From contig CAJUMJ010000003.1 in assembly GCA_910587095.1 (NCBI GenBank), forward strand, positions 62,001-126,000: a stretch of DNA of 64,000 nt. Direction: 5' to 3'. Every line of letters starts with the position of its first letter. The stretch's first letter is position 1. The stretch comes from an uncultured Lachnospiraceae bacterium. Lineage in GTDB: Bacteria > Bacillota > Clostridia > Lachnospirales > Lachnospiraceae. The notes under the pieces were generated by a model, which was given only the letters and a program-made list of their open reading frames with translations, had not been told where the DNA came from and ran no database searches. Shown piece after piece: positions 35,291 through 43,445 of the stretch. The position numbers were made by a program, and so were the translations under genes.

Positions 35291-36112
35291 TTAGTTAGGA
35301 TTCGCATAATACAATCTGAAATTCAGATAGCCATCACCATAATCAGTATCTAGCAGTTCAACGCAGTACGTAAAATATTTGTACACATCGTTGATAACAT
35401 ACATCTGCCCAACCCAATCCTCTAGATTCTCGCAATCTTTCGGAATAGAAAATTCAATATACTCCATATCATCAGATGGCACATCCAATAATTCATATTC
35501 CTCTTTCACCCCAGACACCATTTGGTCAAATGCTTGTTTCACATCATCTCCCGTAATGGTCACATCAGTTTTTGCTTCACGTTCAATTCCTGCCGCCGCA
35601 ATGAAATCTTCTGCTTTTACAAGAACCATTTGATATTCTGGACTTTCATCTGCAAAACTAATACCATACCATTTATCACTGGTATAAACTTGCTCCACCG
35701 TAATATCAGGCTTCGTATAACCAATAATCATTGCACGGCCAGAACCATAAAGAGTCACAGAATCTTTTAATTCGTGTGTCTCCTGAACCGCAACCAATGT
35801 ACTTAAATCAAGTTCCTCTTCGGTAGCGATATCCGTTTTATCCAGTGCGAAAAAGTACTCATGCTCCGTATAAGTTGCTTCCGCATCAGCCTCCCCGTCA
35901 TCAGCGATCACTTCCTCTGTCTCTGTGATCTCATCCTCCGTCTCAACGGTTACTTCCTCTGAATCCTCTTCATCTGTAACGATGATAGGCTCTTCCTCCA
36001 TAACCACCTCCTGATCTGTTGCCTTTGCTCTTGCTCCGCATCCTGTTAAGGTTGCAGCCAGCACAGAGGCTGTCAATGTTACTGCAATAATACCTAAAAT
36101 TTTCTTTCTCAT
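35291..36112 (-). CDS. lipoprotein of unknown function, paralogue 2
   Basis: The product is 273 residues. The lipobox is TLTGCGAR. An acidic linker rich in Glu/Thr/Val is followed by a folded domain with GYTKPDITVEQVYTSDKWYG and MVLVKAEDFIAAAG, which aligns with the middle of the neighbouring lipoprotein (TKPDIEV, VKTEDFD). The rest (residues about 195-273) has no match there. AAAGGAG precedes the ATG. Separate terminators suggest two independent genes from an old duplication. Confidence 0.7.
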   Translation of the reverse strand: MRKKILGIIAVTLTASVLAATLTGCGARAKATDQEVVMEEEPIIVTDEEDSEEVTVETEDEITETEEVIADDGEADAEATYTEHEYFFALDKTDIATEEELDLSTLVAVQETHELKDSVTLYGSGRAMIIGYTKPDITVEQVYTSDKWYGISFADESPEYQMVLVKAEDFIAAAGIEREAKTDVTITGDDVKQAFDQMVSGVKEEYELLDVPSDDMEYIEFSIPKDCENLEDWVGQMYVINDVYKYFTYCVELLDTDYGDGYLNFRLYYANPN

Positions 36113-36491
36113 AATACATTTCTCCTTTCGATTTTAAGATTTCTACCCTTTTTATAGGCAAGTCGTTTTATTATATACAGTGGTCTAAAAAACATAATTA
36201 GAGTATTCAATATATGTAATTTATTGTGTATGTAATATTTTGCCCTTAGTAAATTATAGCGTATATGTGTGTTTTCGTCAATGTGTTATGAAAAAAGACG
36301 GTTTTTCATACCTTTTACAAACAAATGAATGCCAAACGGAAGTTTACCTATCCAATAGTTTCTACGAAAAAACGAAAAAGCTCAATTCTTTAATATTCAC
36401 AAAATTTATCTCAAATGTTATTAAAAAAACAATTCCATATATAATCTATTAGCATCTGTTAAGATGACTCATACATAAGGAGGTATTCGCT
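36113..36491. other. AT-rich intergenic region
   Basis: Contains the divergent control regions of lipoprotein 2 and the 36492 gene. A 54-codon frame from 36288 lacks a ribosome site and coincides with a hairpin; I do not call it. Nothing else recognised. Confidence 0.3.
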
Positions 36492-36899
36492 ATGCTGAAT
36501 ACTATTTTTAACTGCCTTACGGCAAAAAGAAACACATCCCCTGTTCTTGCCTTTCAGGTAACTCCTAAGGACAAGGCCATTTTTGACAAGTACTTTACGT
36601 ACTATGTTAATGACGGATATTCGGAGGATGAGGCAAAACTCATCTCCGATGTTTTTCAGGACTCAGCAGATGATGCTGATGTTCATGAGAACATTGATAT
36701 CCGAAACCTGCAGCCCACAAACTATTTAAGTTTGTGTTGCTTAGGTGTGGTTGGTTTATACGCTTGTCCCAAAGGGACAAACGATAACCAGCTTATCTGT
36801 AAGTTACCGCTGGAAACAGCATTAAAACTTGCAGATGCATGGGGCATATGTTGGGAGCATACTTCAAGGCATTTCCTTGAGTATTATGCTCTCGCATAG
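36492..36899 (+). CDS. unknown cytosolic protein
   Basis: The product is 135 residues behind AAGGAGG. It has an acidic middle (SEDEAKLISDVFQDSADDAD) and a C-terminal part with Cys and Trp (LADAWGICWEHTSRHF). No signal peptide or clear membrane helix; residues around SLCCLGVVGLYAC are hydrophobic. A terminator and then copy 1 of the 290-bp repeat follow. No family recognised. Confidence 0.6.
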   Translation: MLNTIFNCLTAKRNTSPVLAFQVTPKDKAIFDKYFTYYVNDGYSEDEAKLISDVFQDSADDADVHENIDIRNLQPTNYLSLCCLGVVGLYACPKGTNDNQLICKLPLETALKLADAWGICWEHTSRHFLEYYALA

Positions 36900-36903
36900 T
36901 TTC

Positions 36904-36945
36904 TTTTGGTGGGGATGAGGTAATTCTCTCCCCACCAGAAAACTT
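36904..36945 (+). terminator. terminator
   Basis: TTTTGGTGGGGA pairs with TCTCCCCACCAGAAAA, just after the 36899 stop. Confidence 0.7.
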
Positions 36946-37080
36946 TTGTATGATTCAATACCTTTAATCAGGATACGTTGTTCCAAAACGTGAAATAAGA
37001 GATGTAAACAATAGAAAGGCTCTTCAATTAGAAGATTATGGGGAAGCAATGGACTGTCCCCTGAACAGATGGTACTGTTC

Positions 37081-37376
37081 AAAGGCTCATTAGCAACTTG
37101 TTTTGCTTTTGGGCCTTCTTTTATGAAAAAAGCACTTATTATACTTTCGATAATAAGGGGTGTCACAGATCGTCAAACTTTCTTACCACCAAAGTATTTA
37201 CTGTGTATTTAGATAAGAATACTATATATTCTGTAGGAAACTCTGAAAGAAAAGAAATAGAAACTGTGTTCCATGATGGAAAGAGATGCACTTCTTTGAA
37301 GAGCAAGCAGCTTTCAGATCAGCAGGCAACTCATTCTGCATAAGCCTTCTTATCTTAACTGGCCTTCGCATATTTT
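37081..37376. repeat. 290-bp direct repeat, copy 1
   Basis: Full-length copy, from AAAGGCTCATTAGCAACTTG to GGCCTTCGCATATTTT. It begins with a hairpin (AAGGC...AGCAA/TTGCT...GCCTT) that could be a terminator on either strand. No convincing reading frame spans it. Confidence 0.85.
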
Positions 37377-37587
37377 GAGAGCTGAAATAGAGGAAATTTT
37401 TCTTTTTATCCTTCTAGTACTTTAAATGCCCCTCTAAAAGGCTCTGAGATGCCCAAATTGGAGCTTTATGTGTCTAGGTGCAGATTTATAAGCCGCGAAC
37501 AAAAACTGCCTAAAATCATCTCCTACAGGCTTAAGGCTAATTCAGCCTATCATGTAAAATTACCCTGCATCATATTACTTCCAGACT

Positions 37588-37829
37588 ACTTATTATACTT
37601 TTAATAATAAGGGGTGTCACAGATCGTCAAACTTTCTTACCACCAAAGTATTTACTGTGTATTTAGATAAAAATACTATATATTCTGTAGGAAACTCTGA
37701 AAGAAAAGAAATAGAAGCTGTGTTCCATGATGGAGGGGATGCACTTCTTTGACGGATAGGCAACTTTCAGATCAGCAGGCAGTTCACTCTGTAATAACCT
37801 TCTTATCTTAACTGGCCTTCGCATATTTT
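37588..37829. repeat. 290-bp direct repeat, copy 2 (5'-shortened)
   Basis: Begins at ACTTATTATAC, so it lacks the first ~50 bases with the hairpin, and ends at GGCCTTCGCATATTTT. Highly similar to copy 1 across the shared part, with scattered changes and small gaps. It ends about 130 bases before the LRR gene. Confidence 0.85.
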
Positions 37830-37956
37830 CAATGCTAAACCCAACTTTTTTAATTTCGTTTCTCCAAAGCACGATTTCATCCTTCTAGGCACTGATTTCC
37901 ACCAAAAAAACTGCTATGCTAAAATAAAAAACTTAATTTTTGAAGGAGGAAATTTT

Positions 37957-38793
37957 ATGGATGATTTTATCATTGACGAAACTACTAACACTCTCGTGAA
38001 ATATGACTTTCCCTTTACAAATGCACATTTAGGATATCTGCTAGTCCCCCACTGCTACTATGGAAAGCACATTGATTCTATTGCTCCCTATTGTTTTGGT
38101 CAGGTGCAGATAGAAACACTGGTTGTTGGGGAAGGCATCAAAGAATTGCAATTCAGAGCATTTGAAGGTTCCCATTGTTATAATGTCGAATTACCAAATG
38201 GTATCAAAATAAATGAATATTGTTTCTTCAATAGCCGTTTACAGGAAGTCACACTGCCCAATGATCTCACCACTATAAAAGCAAGTACATTTTCAAGATG
38301 CAAGAAGTTGAGGTCTATTAAAGACTATGCTGCAATCGAAACGATTGGCTATCAGGCATTTGCTTTCTGCCATCAGCTTAAAGAATTACATTTTGAAAGC
38401 CTGACTTCCGTTGATGATGCTGCTTTCTTCGGATGCACTGGCTTACGGGCATTAACATTAGGAAATAATATAGAACACCTTGGCAGAGACATCTTCTACG
38501 GATGTGATGATTTACAGGACGTCACTTTGACAGGTTCCTTTGACAAGCTGGAGGCAGACACCTTTGTCGAAGCAAGAGGTATAAAACGTCTCACACTCTC
38601 AACAAGTGCAGACTCTCTTTACATCCCGCCACACTGTTTTGATGGTACTTGCTTAGAAGAAATTACTTTTCTTGGCGAGTATAAGCCTATTATCAAAGAA
38701 AGAAGCTGCTTGCCAGATAATGTTCTTATCAGGACTCCCTTCTGTTCTCCTGCAATGGAACTTGGCTATTACTATCCGCTTAAGGCTATCTGA
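37957..38793 (+). CDS. leucine-rich repeat protein of BspA/LRR_5 type, cytosolic
   Basis: The product is 278 residues behind GAAGGAGGA. After a short N-terminal part, repeats of about 23 residues occur: IAPYCF...IETLVVGEGI, IKASTFSRCKKLRSI, IGYQAFAFCHQLKELHF, VDDAAFFGCTGLRALTL, LGRDIFYGCDDLQDVTL. This is the bacterial LRR_5 pattern used for protein binding. Unlike most BspA relatives it has no signal peptide, so it is probably intracellular. Repeat copies 2 and 3 flank it. Confidence 0.75.
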   Translation: MDDFIIDETTNTLVKYDFPFTNAHLGYLLVPHCYYGKHIDSIAPYCFGQVQIETLVVGEGIKELQFRAFEGSHCYNVELPNGIKINEYCFFNSRLQEVTLPNDLTTIKASTFSRCKKLRSIKDYAAIETIGYQAFAFCHQLKELHFESLTSVDDAAFFGCTGLRALTLGNNIEHLGRDIFYGCDDLQDVTLTGSFDKLEADTFVEARGIKRLTLSTSADSLYIPPHCFDGTCLEEITFLGEYKPIIKERSCLPDNVLIRTPFCSPAMELGYYYPLKAI

Positions 38794-38818
38794 AAATAAT
38801 AAATCTAAATTTTCACAA

Positions 38819-39112
38819 AAAGGCTCATTAGCAACTTGTTTTGCTTTTGGGCCTTCTTTTATGAAAAAGCACTTATTATACTTTTGATAATATGGGGTGT
38901 CACAGATCGTCAAACTTTCTTACCACCAAAGTATTTACTGTGTATTTAGATAAGAATACTACATATTCTGTAGGAAACTCTGAAAGAAAAGAAATAGAAG
39001 CTGTGTTCCATGATGGATGGGATGCACTTCTTTGACGGGCATCCTGCTTTCCGATCAGCAGGCAGCTCACCCTGCATAAGCCTTCTTATCTTAACTGGCC
39101 TTCGCAAATTTT
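38819..39112. repeat. 290-bp direct repeat, copy 3
   Basis: Full-length copy, beginning AAAGGCTCATTAGCAACTTG 26 bases after the LRR gene stop. Same orientation as copies 1 and 2. Together the copies frame a gene-repeat-repeat-gene-repeat layout. Confidence 0.85.
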
Positions 39113-39121
39113 TTGTAATAA

Positions 39122-39146
39122 AAATAGGGAGAACCTGCTCCCTATT
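39122..39146 (-). terminator. terminator of the primase-like gene
   Basis: AATAGGGAG pairs with CTCCCTATT and is followed leftward by TTTATT; it overlaps the stop codon. Confidence 0.75.
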
Positions 39147-40893
39147 GCTGTGCTTTTGCCCTAATTCTTCGTACTGTACTTACTGAAACACCTAATTCTT
39201 CGCTGATCTTAGAAGCAAATTCGCCATTTTTTGTCATTTCTACTACCCTATGTTCTAACATTTCTCTTTCTGCTTCTTTTTCTGTATTTTTGCCTATCAG
39301 TCTGTCCACTTTTCTTGTATCCACATGTTTCTTCTTGGCAATCTGGTTATTACTCATACCAAGCTGCCGCATATGCAGGAACTCTTTTTTGTCAGCTTCC
39401 TCTTTCATCTCCCGTGCATATCGTTTGTCATGCTTGATAGGCGCATATGCTTTTCTTGTGGAAATGATATGGGAAACTTTGTTTCTCTCCCATGCTTCAG
39501 TCTCCCCGATAAGCTGTTTCATTTCCCATTGCTCCAGTTTTCTGATCTGCAACAGTTCTACAATCCTTTGATTCGTATATTTTATGCCAAGTTCAGGATC
39601 ACTTAAATACTTCTCATAATCCTCTTTGCAGAATGTAAAAATCCTAAGCAGACAGCTTTCACTGATTGGTGTATAAAGCCTCTTATTCCTGTCATTCATA
39701 TACTGCAGCACTTCCACAGATTCTTTTCCCAAATAGAATAAGATATTCCCCATGATCCGAAAGAAATGGAAACGCTCCCTGATCTCATCCTGCCGCAATT
39801 CAATCAGCTTATCCAAATCTTCCAGCCGCTCCCTGCCAACACGAGTAAAACGCTTTTTGTTCTCTGCCCTTTTTCGCTTATCTGCATCTTCCTGTTTTTC
39901 TTTTTTCGGAAAGCCCACCGTCTCAGCAAGTTTGGACAGACTGGCAGCAGGAAATGGATAATTATCCATACCCACATAATAGCATCTGTAATAGCCATCT
40001 TCTCTTTTTAAAAAGGCATTTCCTTCTATATCCTTATTAGAGAACATCAATTTGGTTTTCTTATTGATAGAAATATGCTTTCTCGCATTGATGCTCCCAG
40101 GCACCATGAAAAAGTGTTCATTGTCATAAACATGGTAATCCTGCAGACGAAGCAGTAACTGTTCTTCCACTTTTCCAAGGATGTACTTTAGGGAGTTGCT
40201 TTTTAAAGTAACACTTCTCCAAAGGTCAATAACAACCGTTAAATCTTCCCCGTTAATCAAGACATTCCTCGCATAGAGCCCCATTTCCTCCAACTTATCA
40301 TAAATGAAGCTAATCCACCCTTCATTATAATGGATTGCAGGGTACAACAGATTTTCCTGTTCTGTTCCTTCCAGCCTAAAAGACAGGACCAGATTATTGC
40401 ACTGCACCATATATTTTTCATCAAATACAGGCTCTTTGAATTCATAGGTATGTAAATATGTCTCCATCCCGACAAGATTGTTATACATCAGAAAGCACTG
40501 GTACTTATATTCAGGAAAAAACGCATCCCACTTCTTAAAGAATACGATAACAGAAAACTCATCTGCTTCTCCCCTGTGATACACGCATTTAAAACACAGA
40601 TAATGGTGTTTTGTTATCGGCTCTGGTCTCTCTTCCATTACACCATCGCAGGATGCCACGTTACAGAACTGCATAAGGAACTTATAAAAGAAAGGGTCCC
40701 TGTCATCATTCATATCAACTGTATCTGTCCATACTTTCTGATAGAATTCCTGTATCCCCTCTATATTCCTGTCTTTCACTAACTGCTCCAGTATGGGCAG
40801 CATTTCTGCCATGTTGGACTTTATTGAACCTATACTGGACTCATTTATCTTTTCCCTCCAGTCAAGGATCAGATTATCTATTGTTCCATTCAT
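39142..40893 (-). CDS. primase-like replication protein with C-terminal HTH
   Basis: The product is 583 residues from the ATG at 40893 behind AGGAGG; the frame extends 22 codons upstream without support. In the middle the order YPAIHYNEGW..., then VLINGEDLTVVIDLW, then FFMVPGSINARKH resembles the archaeo-eukaryotic primase fold of plasmid replication proteins, where the equivalents bind nucleotide and end in a R-PG-x-N motif. The catalytic acidic pair is not obvious, so it may be divergent. The C-terminus carries one or two helix-turn-helix units (LGMSNNQIAKKKHVDTRKVD and ASKISEELGVSVSTVRRI). It could start replication or regulate the island. Confidence 0.55.
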   Translation of the reverse strand: MNGTIDNLILDWREKINESSIGSIKSNMAEMLPILEQLVKDRNIEGIQEFYQKVWTDTVDMNDDRDPFFYKFLMQFCNVASCDGVMEERPEPITKHHYLCFKCVYHRGEADEFSVIVFFKKWDAFFPEYKYQCFLMYNNLVGMETYLHTYEFKEPVFDEKYMVQCNNLVLSFRLEGTEQENLLYPAIHYNEGWISFIYDKLEEMGLYARNVLINGEDLTVVIDLWRSVTLKSNSLKYILGKVEEQLLLRLQDYHVYDNEHFFMVPGSINARKHISINKKTKLMFSNKDIEGNAFLKREDGYYRCYYVGMDNYPFPAASLSKLAETVGFPKKEKQEDADKRKRAENKKRFTRVGRERLEDLDKLIELRQDEIRERFHFFRIMGNILFYLGKESVEVLQYMNDRNKRLYTPISESCLLRIFTFCKEDYEKYLSDPELGIKYTNQRIVELLQIRKLEQWEMKQLIGETEAWERNKVSHIISTRKAYAPIKHDKRYAREMKEEADKKEFLHMRQLGMSNNQIAKKKHVDTRKVDRLIGKNTEKEAEREMLEHRVVEMTKNGEFASKISEELGVSVSTVRRIRAKAQQ

Positions 40894-40967
40894 AAAAAAT
40901 AGCCTCCTCTCACAGAATAGTCGTGCCAAAACTTCCATGAAATGAAGGCTTCTTCTCAATTTGCAAT

Positions 40968-40996
40968 ATTATCTATATAACTTTTTACTCATTCAA
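40968..40996 (-). promoter_or_regulatory. possible promoter of the primase-like gene
   Basis: Leftward TTGAAT, 17 bases, GATAAT, about 75 bases before the start codon. Confidence 0.45.
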
Positions 40997-41047
40997 CTTC
41001 TGGTAATTTTTGAAAGATAATACGTTATAATAATAAGGAAATCAGAA

Positions 41048-41152
41048 ATGAACAATGGTACTACTCAATACACAGCTTCATTTCATTATAATTTTGGTCA
41101 GAGCAGGTATGTCGTTACCTGCTTTTTTATTGTTAAAATATATACTTTTTAG
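41048..41152 (+). CDS. possible 34-residue leader peptide
   Basis: ATG behind AAGGA, downstream of TATAAT (41026-41031). The encoded peptide begins MNNGTTQYTASFHYNFG. A terminator hairpin with a T run lies inside the frame, so translation could influence termination, or the unit could simply be a short RNA. No matching family known to me. Confidence 0.3.
   Translation: MNNGTTQYTASFHYNFGQSRYVVTCFFIVKIYTF
41103..41128 (+). terminator. intrinsic terminator or attenuator
   Basis: GCAGGTA pairs with TACCTGC, then TTTTTT. No gene ends before it except the possible leader frame. Confidence 0.75.
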
Positions 41153-41410
41153 TTAAGTTTCTTTATTATATACGAAATAAAAATAAATACAAGCGAAAAA
41201 CGGAACGAGTAAGTTTTTCCCAGCCAATTAAGCCTATTGCTTTTATCTCCACATGATATTACCGAGAGATCAACCACCTTTTATATATAAAAGTATCCTC
41301 ACTAAATCACTAAAATAATTATTCTTATTGAACATTTCTTAGTCATAAATCCTTCAATACACTTTTAAGTCCACTTGTATTTTGCTGTATTTAAGAATAC
41401 TCAAAGTGGT

Positions 41411-41500
41411 GCTTCCGTGTCAATGACAAGGGCTAACGCCTGCGCTATAGCGCATCATTGACACAAAATCCCCATTTGAGCAGGGGTAGTCAAGCAAAAG
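41411..41500. other. palindrome-rich block, candidate origin of transfer
   Basis: GTGTCAATGA (41417-41426) is mirrored by TCATTGACAC (41455-41464), enclosing the perfect palindrome TGCGCTATAGCGCA (41441-41454). A CCCC/GGGG hairpin follows at about 41470-41487. The block is much more GC-rich than the surrounding 750 non-coding bases (40894-41651). Nested inverted repeats of this kind are seen at origins of transfer; no relaxase is visible to confirm it. The rest of the gap shows nothing else. Confidence 0.4.
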
Positions 41501-41611
41501 TAAAGATAGGACTGTTCTTTGAACCATCCGCTCTATTATGAAATCAAGATGGGCTATCCGTGAATATATATGAGCCTCTCAGCTTAAAATAATCATTCAT
41601 ATTAATAAAAA

Positions 41612-41640
41612 TCCTGCATGAGAATTCCCACACAGGACTT
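41612..41640 (-). terminator. terminator of BspA-like protein 2
   Basis: TCCTG...CAGGA stem around an imperfect GAATTC core; leftward reading continues into TTTTTATT. Confidence 0.65.
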
Positions 41641-41651
41641 ATAAGAAAAAT

Positions 41652-43280
41652 TTATTTGTATATTACAGATGAAGCACCGCAGCCCGAAAACATCTGATAT
41701 GTTCCAATTTTGCCAGGATAGCCCACTGTGCAAATAGAGGATTCTGCCAATGATGTAGACCATTTATCCTGTGATACATAAATAGTTTTCAATTCTGGAG
41801 TGTTATAAAACATACAACTCATGTTTGCAACATTGCCTGTATCAAAACTGCCCAAATCAAGGCTTGTCAGGAACTCACAATCCCTAAACATCTGCATCAT
41901 ATTCGTTACATTACTTGTATCGAAACTGCTTAAATCCAAACTTCTCAGTGATGAATTCCCGCCATAACTTTGCTGGAACATTTGCATCATATTTGTGACA
42001 TTACTTGTATTCCATCCCCTCAGATCAAGGCTTGCCAATGCATTACATTGTGCAAACATGCTGCTCATATCCGTTACACTGCTTGTATTAAAATTACTTA
42101 CATCTAGGCTTTCCAGAGCAGCACATTGATAAAACATCTCACTCATATTAGTAACCTTGCTTGTATCAAAATTCGTTACATCGAGATTTTTCAATTTCAA
42201 ATTTCTAAAAAACATGTCACGCATATTTATTACGTTTCCCGTGTCAAACCCACTTATATCGAGCTCTTCCAATTTTTCACAATAGTAAAACATATAACTC
42301 ATATCAGTTACATTACTTGTATCAATATTTTTACTAAATTTCACAGATTTCATAAAGTACTTACAACCATTAAACATATATTTTGTATTGCTTGTTGCAT
42401 CAGCACTGTTACTTGCTAATTGTGTTTTATAGGTTTTTCCATTAATCACATAATTCGCATACACAATTACATTTGTCTCAGAACCTATATAATAATTCAA
42501 AGTAATAATATTGTTTTCATCATCCAAAGTATAATTCCAATTACTATAAGCTGACGCAGGTGCCGTCTCATATGGATCTGTCTCTTTACCACAGATTGTA
42601 CAGGTTCCATCTACATAATCGTGTGTATGATTAGGATCAATCGCTCCACAATCACATTTTCCATCTACATAGTTATGTGTATGTTCCTGCTCCTTTTCTG
42701 TCTCCAGCCTTATCTCTACTTGGAAGGTTCCTTCCCATGTACCCGCAGTCAGATCTGGCGCACTGACGCAGTTTTGGGTTTCTTCATAAGAGTCTGTTAC
42801 ATCCTCAGAACTCCAATAAGTTTTACTATGTGTTACCGTTGCTGCTACGTCTGCTTTCTTGCCACTCAGGTCTTTCATATAAAAATCTAAATTTTCACTA
42901 TCAGCTATTCCATCCACAGGTGCTACATAAACCCGTTGGTTTGCGTCAATATCCCCTGTTACTTTAACAGAATATGTTGCCTGCTTCTTGGAATCCAATG
43001 CGATTGTCTTTGGAATGGTCACTGCATAACTCGATGAATGCTGGTAAGTCACTTTTATATCTTCATAACTGTTTTCTTCTGTAGTCCAGCCTGAATCACC
43101 TGTATCTGTCCCCGCTGAGTCATCCGCCAGAGTGTTAATTACATTAATTTCCGCCGAGTCATCCATTGGCGTTTCGTTGATAATGACATCTGTTGCATAG
43201 GCAGCCAGCATACTGCTTAAAACTGTTGTACATGCCAAGGCTGCACACATTGTCTTTAAACTATACTTTTTTATATTCAT
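41652..43280 (-). CDS. secreted BspA-like protein with DUF285 repeats
   Basis: The product is 542 residues. Signal peptide about 1-29 (ending MLAAYA). Residues about 65-200 contain the module with SSSYAVTIPKTIALD and VKVTGDIDANQRVYVAP, shared with the 49229 and 46430 proteins. Two short Cys-containing hinge units follow (HNYVDGKCDCGAIDPNH, HDYVDGTCTICGKETD). Residues about 300-520 are DUF285-type repeats of about 24 residues (NTSNVTDMSSMFAQCNALAS and similar). BspA-like proteins bind host or bacterial surface partners. No anchor is seen. It follows the DUF262 gene downstream. Confidence 0.8.
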   Translation of the reverse strand: MNIKKYSLKTMCAALACTTVLSSMLAAYATDVIINETPMDDSAEINVINTLADDSAGTDTGDSGWTTEENSYEDIKVTYQHSSSYAVTIPKTIALDSKKQATYSVKVTGDIDANQRVYVAPVDGIADSENLDFYMKDLSGKKADVAATVTHSKTYWSSEDVTDSYEETQNCVSAPDLTAGTWEGTFQVEIRLETEKEQEHTHNYVDGKCDCGAIDPNHTHDYVDGTCTICGKETDPYETAPASAYSNWNYTLDDENNIITLNYYIGSETNVIVYANYVINGKTYKTQLASNSADATSNTKYMFNGCKYFMKSVKFSKNIDTSNVTDMSYMFYYCEKLEELDISGFDTGNVINMRDMFFRNLKLKNLDVTNFDTSKVTNMSEMFYQCAALESLDVSNFNTSSVTDMSSMFAQCNALASLDLRGWNTSNVTNMMQMFQQSYGGNSSLRSLDLSSFDTSNVTNMMQMFRDCEFLTSLDLGSFDTGNVANMSCMFYNTPELKTIYVSQDKWSTSLAESSICTVGYPGKIGTYQMFSGCGASSVIYK

Positions 43281-43380
43281 AATTTTTTCTTTTCTCCCTT
43301 CTTCTTATTTCAGGTATTTCCTGTTTTTACGTTATATACAAAGTTGTCAAAAATATAAATATTTGTATGCATAACATCAA

Positions 43381-43410
43381 AAAAGACCTCAGATTTCTCC
43401 AAGGTCCTTT
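43381..43410 (-). terminator. terminator of the DUF262 gene
   Basis: GACCTTGGAG...CTGAGGTC stem with a T run read leftward. Almost the same sequence as the terminator at 34196-34228. Confidence 0.7.
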
Positions 43411-43445
43411 CGTTTACGTCTCATTAAATTGTCAGACTCACTTCG

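Noticed and set aside
36288..36452. 54-codon rightward frame in the gap before the 36492 gene
   Set aside because: No ribosome site, and its first codons form part of a hairpin in AT-rich DNA.
36864..37166. Leftward frames in repeat copies 1 and 3 sharing FIKEGPKAKQVANEP
   Set aside because: The shared peptide is simply the translated hairpin of the 290-bp repeat; the frames diverge outside it and lack ribosome sites.
41048..41128. Antisense copy-control RNA against the primase-like message
   Set aside because: The likely promoter of the primase-like gene starts transcription left of this unit, so the two RNAs would not overlap unless another promoter exists further right.
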